A stretch of 64,000 bases of DNA from Nematostella vectensis (lineage: Eukaryota; Cnidaria; Anthozoa; Actiniaria; Edwardsiidae): contig NC_064043.1 of the NCBI RefSeq assembly GCF_932526225.1, positions 9,405,821-9,469,820 of the forward strand. Direction: 5' to 3'. The translations under genes and the position numbers were made by a program. The notes under the pieces are model-generated. The model did not search any database, was not told the origin of the DNA, and worked only from the letters and a program-made list of their open reading frames with translations. Positions 1 to 11,000 of this stretch are shown piece by piece. Numbering within the stretch: position 1 is the stretch's first letter; each line of letters opens with the position of its first letter.

Positions 1-240
1 TGATACTGATGGTGGTGGTGGTTGTGGTGGTGGTGGCGGCGGTGGCGGCGGCGTCGGCGGTGGCGGCGGCGGTGGTGGTGGTGGTGGCGATGATTGTGAA
101 GATGGTGGCGGCGATGATGGTGAAGATGGTGGCAGCGATAATGATGGTGATGAAGGTGTAAGAAAGGTTTTTGGAAAGATGACATGGTGACAATTATTTT
201 GATAGCAATGGTGTTGTTGGTTATGGTGATGATGAACTAA
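1..240. repeat. GGT/GGC/GAT trinucleotide microsatellite
   Basis: Imperfect G-rich trinucleotide repeat (tgg, cgg and gat units) occupies the first ~240 bases and then decays. It lies upstream of the first recognisable DDX11 exon at 388, so it is most likely intronic to that gene. I see no coding exon between 1 and 387. Confidence 0.8.
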
Positions 241-387
241 TATGATTATCGTGAAGATAATTCTTAGAAATATTGTATTAATTACACTTTGCGGTGTCTA
301 GCTCTATTCTATATGTCATATATAGAGATTAATGGCTATGCATAGTGACATCATTTCATGTTGTTTGATAACTTTCTCGCCCTGCAG

Positions 388-3300
388 ATCTCCTGCGCTT
401 TCTCTCAGCTCTCACAGTATCTGCAGCGTTACAGGTATGTCTTATACAGCACTCCTGTCATGCCTTTGCATGTCTGAAATCTATGCTCCTTTTTATATAA
501 ATAATTTTTTTCTCCTTTTCAGATCTCGGCTTAAAGCAAAGAACTTGATGTACATCAAGCAGCTTTTATACATTCTCTCTCATTTCATCACCTGTCTTGG
601 AGGTACGATCGCTGCTTTATTATACACATGTAATGTCATTTGCTATTTATATGTTGTATGTAAGACAGCAATCAAGAAGCCTTGCAGAATACGCAACGTA
701 TCATTAACACCCTTGATACGGCGGTCCAGTCGAAAGGGTCTGATCCGAGTTATTCGGTCTCGTGTTTTGCAGGTAAAGCGCCAGGTGGTATTAAAACTTC
801 AAGTAACGAAAATGGTGCATTTAAACCAGTCCAAGGTAAGTTTTCCTCCCTATATATTTTAGTTGCTCTTTCAAGTAGAACGAGGAACACGTAATCTCGT
901 GTTTGTGTCCTTTTTATAGGAGACGTCCAACTGAAAAGCATCAATGACTTTCTCTTTATGGCGCAAATCGACAATATGAATCTGTTTAAGGTACAAATTT
1001 AAATCCCTTTCAACACCTTGCCCTAAAATTGTTTTACTAAAAACTGGAATAGGAAAATCTTAAATTAACTACTCTCGAAATCAATTCTTGATAAACTGAC
1101 ACATTTCTCTCAGGTCTGCAAATATTGTGAACGAAGTATGATTTCTAAAAAGGTAAGCTTATAACTTTTTTACGTTTATCTTTTAGATAAGAATTGAGAA
1201 TTTATCTTTGCAAATTGAATTATTCCTAATTTATTTTTCAGCTAAATGGCTTTGTTGACAAATACAAGGATGAGCTATCCGACCCAGGTTAGCCTTCTAG
1301 CCGCCTTTCCATTATTCTGTCCCACCGCCCATGAATTGTGGAGTCACTGCTTCTTTCTGTCTCTCATCGTCCCATTCAATCCAGACCTTGTAATTCTACA
1401 GATGCCCGTGTTACGGAGGAGTCCTATCAAAGCTTCACGTCCCCTCTCAAGTTCATTGAGAACTTCCTTGAGGCGCTGACCAATGCGGACGAAAATGGGC
1501 GTGTGGTGGTGAGCAAGCAAAACAGGCGTGCCGCATCGTCTGTCAAGTTTCTTTTGCTGAACCCCGCTGTTCACTTCACCAGTGTGGTAAAGGAAGCCCG
1601 CGCGGTCGTGGTGGCGGGTGGTACGATGCAGCCTGTAAGTGGCGCAACCCGTAGACATAAGAACCTAGGGGGGGGGGGCACGATACAGAAACAATAAGAA
1701 AACATTATGGGCACAGCCTCGCCTCTACTGGTCATTTCCTTATAATTTTTGAAAATATTGGGGGGGGGGGCACGTGCCCCCAGTGCCCTACCCCCTGCTA
1801 CGGCGCTATAGACAGCCATACTTTTGTTATTTTTTCTTTTAAAAGACAGTTTAAGTGATAAAATTTTGAAATAACCGCCTAAGTTTAATATTTTATTTAC
1901 CAAATTCAATAAAAATATCGCGATAGCTTCCCTAAATCAGCGGATGGAATTGGATGCTTTATTACACTTATGGTATTTTGCGGTAGGAAGCAAAAGGACG
2001 ACTGACAGCTGATATTTTGCGACGAATGTCTCTCTCTAGGCAGTATGTGTACAACAAAACGTTATAGCCTTCCAGAGATTTGACAAATGTTTCACTTAAA
2101 ATCGTGTAGAAAAAAAACGGTTATCAAAGCAATATTTCGTGACTAGGATTGTGATATCTTAAAAGATTTTAGTATATAATGGTAAGAATGATTACCACAA
2201 GAGTAAAACAAAGAAAATAATATGCGATACACTAATCATGGCCTGGTTATCGAGTTCTTCAAGTTATTCCTAGGGTCATGTTAGTATAGACCACATGATA
2301 TTAGATATTAGCAGTTGTGGCAAAACGAATCATATGTACTCCAGATGGCTATTTACGATGTGACGGGGTTCTCCACTTGTTTCTGACAGACTTCCGAGTT
2401 CAAGAATCAGCTGTTTGCGTGTGCCGGGATATCCGCTGACCAAGTTCACGAGTTCGCCTGTGGTATGCTATCTCTTAGAACGAGACACACTCGTTCTCCC
2501 TGGTGTCAGTGGGTCTCTTTACTGTTGCGATCGACATGACGGAAAAAGGGGAACATGCGCACTTCAAAGAGATGGAGAGAGAAGATATAATTTCTTACAA
2601 TGGCCATTAGCTTCTTGTATTTAGGACTGATTTTCCCTTTTCAAAACAAACATTAACGTGAGGCCGAAATGCATATAACCAGATTTTGACTTTTTAATAT
2701 ATTTTTTTCCTTGATCATCCTTGCGCTGTGTATGAGCTCAGGGACGAAAAGCTCAAATTTCAATGACACTTTACAAAAAGTCGCATCAATTAAAAAAGAT
2801 CACATTTGATATTTTGTTTGATTTTACTCACTAAGTACTTAGGGGAATTTTCCGCCTTATTTGATGTGAAATGAGCTTTTTGGAAACGCGTTTGTCGCGT
2901 TTTTCCGTCATGTTGTTGCGATCACTATACCCCCTGCTCTTTCGTCCTGCCGCCTTTTTCATCTTCCATCTACCCGACCCCAATACACAATAGTCATGAA
3001 TAAAAATACTGTAACAACAGAAATCGGCGAAAAATTGTAGAAACGATTTGAAATTTCTGAAAGGATGCCTTAAGATTAATTTAACAGTCAAATGGGATCT
3101 TGCTTTTTTTTTAATCGTACAATTGTGTTCTCCAAACTTTCAATGCATTGGACTACATACGACTAAAATAATACTTGTGATACAAATCTCAATTGTTGAA
3201 AATGCGATTGAAAATAAGACATGCTCAGTTGTGATTTTTGTTGATAGGCCACGTGATCAAACCCGAGCACCTCCTTGCGATCGCTCTGGATAAGGGACCT

Positions 3301-6300
3301 TCAGGAACCTCACTAGACTTCACCTACCAGACCAGGGACACTCCACAACTGGTACACAATTCTAGACATTGATTAATGGCCCAGGGGCATATAACGTAAC
3401 TGCTCGCGAATAAGCGCCTCCCTCGAAAAAGAACCTGCCCTAATAAGCTCCTCGCCTAAGAGGAAAAATACGAATAATTGCCTCCTCCGAATAATCGCCT
3501 CGCCTAAGACATGGACAAATGAATAAGCGCTGGGCATCAGCACAGCATTTTCTATTCCACAGTGAATGGTTGTTAAATGAACCACATAACTTGTAGAACG
3601 ACAACTAAACCATATTGATGTGGTTGCTGCACATTGAGTCATCGATGGACAGTAGTGACACCCAAATGATTTTATGATTAATCGCTCTACGGTTAAAGTT
3701 TTTGATGAGTGGTTTTGTGGTTCTTCTGGTTCAAAGTGGTTCTTGATGATCAATCATTTTGCGGTCCTTGTGGTTCTTATGATTGAAAATGTTCTCGATG
3801 ATGCCGTTTCGTTACTTGATTTTACTTGAAATTCTTTTCAGATAGAAGAGTGTGGCCGCGTGCTGATCAACACATGCGCAGTTATTCCCGGTGGAGTGGT
3901 TTGTTTCTTCCCTTCTTTCGACTATGCTCAGAAGGTCTATACACATTGGCAACAGAAAGGCATCTTGGACAAGCTGAATTCTAGGAAAAAGGTAGAGTAG
4001 AACACGTGGACAGGTCAAATTCCAGGAAAAGGTACAATATAAACCCGTTTATAAGGAAATAATTATGGTCAAGTACAATTCCAGGAAAAAGCACAGTTGG
4101 ATCCCCGTTTATAAGTGCATAAGTATAGTAAGCAAGAGTCGAACCCCTGTTAAAAAGTTTAAATGTAGGGTTGGAAAGATAAATTCCAGGAAATAGATTT
4201 AGAAGGACCCCGTTAGTAAGGACAGAAGTCAGATATGCTGAACTCTGGCAAATAAGCACAATAGAACCCGTTTATACATTACACTGGCACCCTGGAAAAA
4301 CGGAATTGCAGGAGTTGTACACTGCTTATGTCTATTTCTGTTACAGGTTTTTCAGGAACCGCGCAAAGCGGGCCAAGTCGAGCAAGTGTTGGCTTCATAT
4401 TCCACCCATATCAAGGTATCTCATCGGTTTGGTACAGGCCGAATCCTGGCCCTGACTTCGGGGATTTTTGTGATCATATGTCTGGGTTTAGGTAAAGGTG
4501 TCTCCTATGAGTTGGTGTTCGTATTCATGTCTTCTTTGATACGTCTTTATGAGTTTAAGTCTTCTTGAGTATGAAAACTAGACTGCACTGTTGCAAGTTG
4601 TACAACAATTACCGTATTCCCTGTAGAAAACAACCTTTGGTAGTGGACCTTAAAAACCCCTAGTGAGCCAGAACTTTGTTGGAGTTTTCAATCAATTCTG
4701 GAAGACATTGTAATACGAAGAAATTTCGAAATAACCATTTAAAAACAAAGATGTTATACTACTAAGTCAATTTAATCGAAAAAATCGGGATAGCTTTCCC
4801 AAATCGGCTAATATATATAGCTTCCCCATATATCGCAATAACTTCCCCAAATCAGCCGATGGACACCATTTTGCTAGGATGACATAATGGCGGCCGCAGA
4901 GACATTTTAAGACCACAGGGCCTTTGTGTTGCCAACTGACAATAATAAAAATCGATTTCTGTGTGTTTTGTAGAAGTGCATGGCCCAGGCTGAACAAGAA
5001 GGGAAGGCTGTTCTCAATGGTGCAATTCTGTTATGTGTGGTGGGTGGGAAAATGAGCGAAGGAATTAACTTTTCCGATGATTTGGGAAGGTAATTACCAT
5101 TAACATCACCAACACTTTCATCCCCATTGTTGACTTTACCTTTCATTACACTGGGCACTCGCCTTTTATCCCATCTACACAAAAACACATATTCCTGTTG
5201 CAACGAATGCAACATGAAAATTATTGTCGTCCCCATAGGCCAATATATGCTCACGTTTCAAATAAAAATTATCGGACAAGGGTCGTGTTGATTAGGCTCG
5301 CCAGTGTTGAAATTCCACAAGAAATTCTCAGGTCAGCTGATGCTTTTTAAACCCTTAAAGATATAGAAACATACAATAACAAAAAACAGACAGGGAAGGA
5401 AGACTAATGCCTTCAAAAAAATTTTTATGCCAATATGCTAGTAAAGATCATGATGTTCCATACAATATCCTGAACACCGTACTTTCCTAAACCGTCATAT
5501 ATCTGACTTGCTATATTATTGTTGTTGCTTTCGAGGGTGTAGTTTGGTCGGGTTTTACATCTATCATAAGTCTAGCTTGCTGAATGATTATTTTTCAGAT
5601 GTGTAGTTATGGTGGGGTTACCGTATCCAAATATCAACTCTCCAGAGTTGAAAGAGAAGATGAAATACCTGGACTCCACTGTGGGGGTAATGATATCCAA
5701 GATCAGGAATGCTTTTTTTTATTTATAGACTTTATCCATATATCAACATGTATAATACCTATGAAGCATTAAAAACAGCATTACAAAAGTGATAAAAATA
5801 GCAATAATATTCATTAAGAACACACTTAGAGTTTACGTTTCAGAACTTATCACACATAAAACAATATTTTTATGCTATTTGAGCCTGGGTATCTTCTTAG
5901 CATGTTCTTAGAATTTGGTGAAATTTCATGCTGAACGTTCTTATCAGAAAGATTCTTATAAAACAAAAAGAGTGTATTGTGTGTTAGGCGCTTTGGAAAC
6001 TATCCCTCAATGTCTCAATTTCCGCAATGCCAAAACTAGCACCTGCTCATATGTCTCTGTTTGACAGCCAAAAGCAGGCCAGGCTCATTATGAAAATTTG
6101 TGCATGAAGGCAGTCAATCAGTCCATAGGTAAGAAACACCGAAAAATATACCCAAATGCCTTTTATCAGATAAGAGGGGACTTGGCGCTAAGAGATCACG
6201 TGACTTGTGGCAAACAAGCGCACGCATGTGTTTTAAGCGGCACAACAGCAACAAAAAACATTTTATTTAGCGCTTAAGAATGAAGCAAGATTTTTTTCCG

Positions 6301-6815
6301 AAAGGGCTTATTTTCATTTATAGATTTTATTTTTTCGTCGTTCTCTGACGTGTCGGGCGCAGTCTTTTCTGTATTTTTCCGAAAAGGCCACTTGATCTTC
6401 TAGCGCAAGTCCCCTGTTAGGGTCGAAAGGAAAGAAATAAATGTAGAGGAAATGGAGAAAAAAATTTCAACAAGACTTGAGCTTTACAAAGGTGGACCCC
6501 ATTGTCTCATTGGCGCATGTTCATAGGTCGTGCTATTCGACACCGTCAGGACTACGCCACGATATTACTACTGGATCCACGATACAACACTCATAGAGTC
6601 AGCGGTAAACTGCCAGGCTGGATCGCGAGTCGTTTGCAGCACCATGCGCGGTTTGGCCCCGCCTTCGGCACCATCCGCAAGGTACGAACTATTCACTCGT
6701 ACTTATTTATAGGAAACCACAATAAATTGAAGCTTTTTCATTTTTTACGTTGAATTTGCAGTTCTTTGTGGACAAGCGGTCGCCCGCTGCAAGTATCACA
6801 AACGTTTCACCCTGA
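388..6815 (+). CDS. DDX11: ATP-dependent DNA helicase DDX11/Chl1, C-terminal half (partial, 5' end outside window)
   Basis: Superfamily 2 XPD-like DNA helicase that acts in the nucleus in sister-chromatid cohesion and fork repair (family knowledge). Sixteen exons join in phase: 388-434, 523-602, ~677-835, 920-990, 1114-1152, 1242-1287, 1402-1634, 2390-2462, 3248-3351, 3842-3991, 4347-4415, 4974-5089, 5599-5686, 6068-6128, 6527-6681, 6762-6815 (stop TGA). The third exon's acceptor is the least certain. Diagnostic peptides in order are [57 protein letters not shown], helicase motif [13 protein letters not shown], and motif [22 protein letters not shown]. The N-terminal Walker A/B and Fe-S regions would be upstream of position 1. 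The frame stays open across all joins, so the gene looks intact. The end of the 3842-3991 exon is repeated in the following intron. It is convergent with the AMT gene. Confidence 0.93.
1660..1812. mobile_element. short poly-G-flanked element remnant, hAT-like end
   Basis: Intronic segment with two long G runs. Its right side, ccccctgctacggcgcta, resembles the terminal motif of hAT-type MITEs (CAG/TAG-N-GCCGTAGCAGGGG). Only one clear end is visible and no target-site duplication was found, so this is a tentative remnant call. Confidence 0.3.
2533..2914. mobile_element. MITE with 15-bp terminal inverted repeat and 9-bp TSD, copy 1
   Basis: The element begins GACATGACGGAAAAA and ends TTTTTCCGTCATGTT, near-perfect inverted termini. 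It is flanked on both sides by the identical 9-bp direct repeat gttgcgatc (2524-2532 and 2915-2923). A second copy of similar interior sequence is at 11100-11468. Nine-base target duplications point to a Mutator-like (MULE) transposase as the mobilising source. It has no coding capacity and lies in a DDX11 intron. Confidence 0.85.
3975..4310 (+). repeat. decayed ~60-bp tandem repeat spanning the DDX11 exon-10 5' splice site
   Basis: The exon end and donor, AATTCTAGGAAAAAG then GTAGAGTAGAACACG, recur downstream in the intron as aattccaggaaaaggtacaat (4018), aattccaggaaaaagcacag (4078), aaattccaggaaatagattt (4188) and aactctggcaaataagcac (4240). Later shared blocks read acccgtttataag. Units are ~45-60 bp and diverged. 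At least the 4018 copy keeps a GT after the exon-like end. Confidence 0.7.
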
Positions 6816-6892
6816 TTAAAGATTCCAGAGACAAGATGTACGGAAAAATTAGACAGTACATACATAAAAGGCAACATTTGACGAAAAGGGGA

Positions 6893-7092
6893 CAAGTCCT
6901 CTGCCCTAGGTACGCGACTACGAGCCTCTTGTACCCTGGATACCAGTCCTCTTCCCTAGGTACGCGTTTACGGGCCTCTTGTACCCTGGGTACCAGTCCT
7001 CTGCTTTAAGTACGCGACTACGAGCCTACTGTACCCTGGGTACTAGTTTTCTGCCCTAAGTACAGGACTACGAGCGTTTCGTACACAATTTG
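6893..7092. repeat. 50-bp minisatellite, ~4 copies
   Basis: The motif (a/g)gtacgcgactacg recurs at 6909, 6959, 7009 and 7059, an exact 50-bp period. The units also contain the palindromic ctgggtaccag. It sits just downstream of the DDX11 stop codon, possibly inside its 3' UTR. Confidence 0.85.
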
Positions 7093-7677
7093 TTTTCCTC
7101 CAATATGAGGATCTTTCCGCACGAAATGTTCCCGTAGAACTTTCAGACTATCTTGGTGGTGATCATTTGATGAGTGCGGTAAACTCGCGTTTCCCATCAA
7201 TACCGTAAATTGTTGTTCATGGAAAAAAAGTTTACATGTTAACGAATGTTAACTGGATATTCAAAGTGGCTCTTGTGAACTTATAAAATGCCCTCAATAT
7301 TACTGAGGTAGACTTTATATTTGTCATTTGGCTCATACATTGGACGTCAATAGGTGCCTCGAATGTATGTAAATATAAAATGATTGTAGTTGTTAAGGTC
7401 CTTGGAAATATGTTCGGAATTGTATAAAAAATGAGGAAAAAAATAACAGTCAATTCGCATAAGGTTTGTACATTTATTTATGATAGTTTTGGTATCCAAG
7501 TTGTGATAGATTAGTTTTTTTGTGTGTGTTGTTCAAATCATTGGGCGGTAACGTATAAGCCCCTTTAAGACAAGGTTATAAAGGTTACCTTTGTTTTGTG
7601 AGCGTACGTTAAAAACAGATATAAGATGCAGTCAAACCTCTATAAAGCGGGCATCCTCTAATGAGGGGGTCAAGTCC

Positions 7678-7941
7678 CAGGCCCGTATCCAGGGGGGGGG
7701 GCGAACGCACCCCCCCTTCCCCCACACCCACACACAACGGCCGAAGGTCCACTTCCGGTTCTCAATAGACATGCTATTTGTAGACAAAACTATAAAGCAT
7801 AAGCTAGATCACTCTGAGATGTAGCCAAATCCCACAATAAACGTACTGTGGAATTACTGTAAAGGCATTAAAAAATCCCTTTTTGTTTTTTCGCGGGTGT
7901 CAGATTTTTATCAGAGAACTCACCAGAAAAGTCCGAGCTCG

Positions 7942-7972
<31 letters not shown>

Positions 7973-8001
7973 AAGAAAAATCCTTGGTACGGGCCTGCAG
8001 T
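7678..8001. mobile_element. inverted-ended element with G-run and 28-C homopolymer
   Basis: The left end aggcccgtatccagg followed by a G run and the right end C-run followed by ccttggtacgggcct are imperfect inverted repeats ~320 bp apart. The C homopolymer spans 7942-7969. This looks like a MITE-type insertion with degraded or expanded ends. No protein is encoded. Confidence 0.5.
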
Positions 8002-8044
8002 CCCGAATCTTTCCGCTAACATAATATACTCTGTAAAAGTGACC

Positions 8045-11000
8045 TTATTCAAGTGTAACTTCGTGTGGTTTATCAGATAATCCCTCTTCGATGGCAGGGC
8101 TACAAACGACGGACTCTTCATCATTGGTCACTCCTGGAAGCTTTAAACCCTTGTTTTCAAAACTCAGCAAAGCTGGTTCATCCTTAATCTCGCTGTCTGG
8201 AAAGTCCTCGAAATTTAGTTTGCCGTTTAGGATTTCCTGTTTCCGTATATCGTACTTCCCTAAATGCATCCGCTTTCTTCTAAACGCTCCTTCAACATCG
8301 ACGCTACTCCTTTTAGTGACTTGCTCGGATACGATAATTCCGTTTGACTCGTCAACGATTCCCCCAGTTTTAGGAGGGCTCGAGCTTACTTCTTCGGGTC
8401 CTTGGAATTCTTCAAATTCCAAGAAATCGTACTTGATTCCATGCTCATAGTCGTCCGCTCCGAGCAACTCATTCTCAAGGGTAACCCGCAAGGGAAAGAT
8501 CTTGTCAATCAATTTCAGCTCCAGAAACGTCGTTACCGCTCCCCAGCTCACGACGGCCACGATAAGAAGTAGCTGAACTCCCAGGAACCTCCACGGCCCG
8601 CCTTTAAAGACTCCATAAGAATTTGAGAATCTGCCCTCCAAAGTGTCTTTCTGTTGACAAGGTTTGAAAACTTCTTAAACCTCCTTAAGACTGTACACAT
8701 TTAGAATTTTCACTCACAACGTATTTATGATAAGCAGTATAGCAGATTGATTAGTGTTATTGGAAATCATCAACTAAACAGGTTTAAGGTTCTATGGGAA
8801 TATCTGACCTCCGATGGATTTTGGGCCGGACTTGCCCCATATTTTTCCTGATATACCCATCTTATCCTAAACTTTTATTGGGCTTGTTCTATACTTGTAT
8901 AAACGCTTACAATATGCGTTACTACAGTGAATTGTGGCAGCCAAAAGAGCCTCCCCACTTGAGAAATACTGTATCCGTCTCTGAGTCGGCTCTGCGAACA
9001 TGCCCACAACAAAGAGTACCCACATACACTAGAAAAAGCCTGTATCCGTCCCTGAGAACTATTGCTCGTTAGTTGGTTCTCACCTCGGCGAACAAGCCCA
9101 CAGCAATGAGGCCCCCTATACACTAGAAAAAGCCTGTATCCGTCCCTGAGAACAATTGCTCGTTAGTTGGTTCTCACCTCGGCGAACAAGCCCACAGCAA
9201 TGAGGCCCCATATACACTAGAAAAAGCCTGTATCCGTCCCCGAGAACTATTGCTCGTTAGTTGGTTCTCACCTCGGCGAACAAGCCCACAGCAATGAGGG
9301 CCCCATATACACTAGAAAAAGCCTGTATCCGTCCCTGAGAACAATTGCTCGTTAGTTGGTTCTCACCTCGGCGAACAAGCCCACAGCAATGAGGCCCCAT
9401 ATACACTAGAAAAAGCCTGTATTCGTCCCCGAGAACAACTGCTCGTTAGTTGGTTCTCACCTCGGCGAACAAGCCCACAGCAATGAGGGCCCCATATACA
9501 CTAGAAAAAGCCTGTATCCGTCCCCGAGAACTATTGCTCGTTAGTTGGTTCTCACCTCGGCGAACAAGCCCACAGCAATGAGGCCCCATATACACTAGAA
9601 AAAGCCTGTATTCGTCCCCGAGAACAATTGCTCGTTAGTTGGTTCTCACCTCGGCGAACAAGCCCACAGCAATGAGGGCCCCATATACACTAGAAAAAGC
9701 CTGTATCCGTCCCCGAGAACTATTGCTCGTTAGTTGGTTCTCACCTCGGCGAACAAGCCCACAGCAATGAGGGCCCCATATACACTAGAAAAAGCCTGTA
9801 TCCGTCCCCGAGAACTATTGCTCGTTAGTTGGTTCTCACCTCGGCGAACAAGCCCACAGCAATGAGGCCCCCTATACACTAGAAAAAGCCTGTATCCGTC
9901 CCTGAGAACAATTGCTCGTTAGTTGGTTCTCACCTCGGCGAACAAGCCCACAGCAATGAGGCCCCATATACACTAGAAAAAGCCTGTATCCGTCCCCGAG
10001 AACTATTGCTCGTTAGTTGGTTCTCACCTCGGCGAACAAGCCCACAGCAATGAGGCCCCATATACACTAGAAAAAGCCTGTATCCGTCCCTGAGAACAAT
10101 TGCTCGTTAGTTGGTTCTCACCTCGGCGAACAAGCCCACAGCAATGAGGGCCCCATATACACTAGAAAAAGCCTGTATCCGTCCCTGAGAACAATTGCTC
10201 GTTAGTTGGTTCTCACCTCGGCGAACAAGCCCACAGCAATGAGGCCCCATATACACTAGAAAAAGCCTGTATTCGTCCCCGAGAACAATTGCTCGTTAGT
10301 TGGTTCTCACCTCGGCGAACAAGCCCACAGCAATGAGGGCCCCATATACACTAGAAAAAGCCTGTATCCGTCCCCGAGAACTATTGCTCGTTAGTTGGTT
10401 CTCACCTCGGCGAACAAGCCCACAGCAATGAGGCCCCATATACACTAGAAAAAGCCTGTATTCGTCCCCGAGAACAATTGCTCGTTAGTTGGTTCTCACC
10501 TCGGCGAACAAGCCCACAGCAATGAGGGCCCCATATACACTAGAAAAAGCCTGTATCCGTCCCCGAGAACTATTGCTCGTTAGTTGGTTCTCACCTCGGC
10601 GAACAAGCCCACAGCAATGAGGCCCCATATACACTAGAAAAAGCCTGTATCCGTCCCTGAGAACTATTGCTCGTTAGTTGGTTCTCACCTCGGCGAACAA
10701 GCCCACATCAATGAGGCCCCATATACACTAGAAAAAGCCTGTATTCGTCCCTGAGAACAATTGCTCGTTAGTTGGTTCTCACCTCGGCGAACAAGCCCAC
10801 AGCAATGAGGCCCCATATCCCGGCAAACGCATGAGTGGGCACACATCCCACGGGGTCGTCTATCTTCAGCTTCTCCAGTAGGGAACACCCTGAGCATGCT
10901 ATGAGAGCCCCTATGCTCCCAATAACGAGGGCCTCCCATGGGCGCGCCACCGAACAGATGGCTACGGAGAAAGCAAAGGGAAACCTTTTCGTACTAGATT

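Larger units (their letters stand above)
6816..8044. other. DDX11-AMT convergent intergenic region
   Basis: Holds the DDX11 3' UTR (an ATTAAA overlaps the stop region at 6815), a 50-bp minisatellite (6893-7092), a fragment resembling a pogo/Tigger-type end near 7626 (cagtcaaacctctataaagc), and the element at 7678-8001. No supported gene was seen. Confidence 0.6.

Noticed and set aside
8987..10815. CRISPR array
   Set aside because: The repeats are contiguous 94-95 bp units without unique spacers, in a eukaryotic intron.
10685..10950. ORFs reading through the AMT exon 5 end into the repeat (…ENQLTSNCSQGRIQAFSS)
   Set aside because: They cross the GTGAG donor. The family match stops exactly at GLFAE and resumes at KDTLEG in the exon starting 8650.
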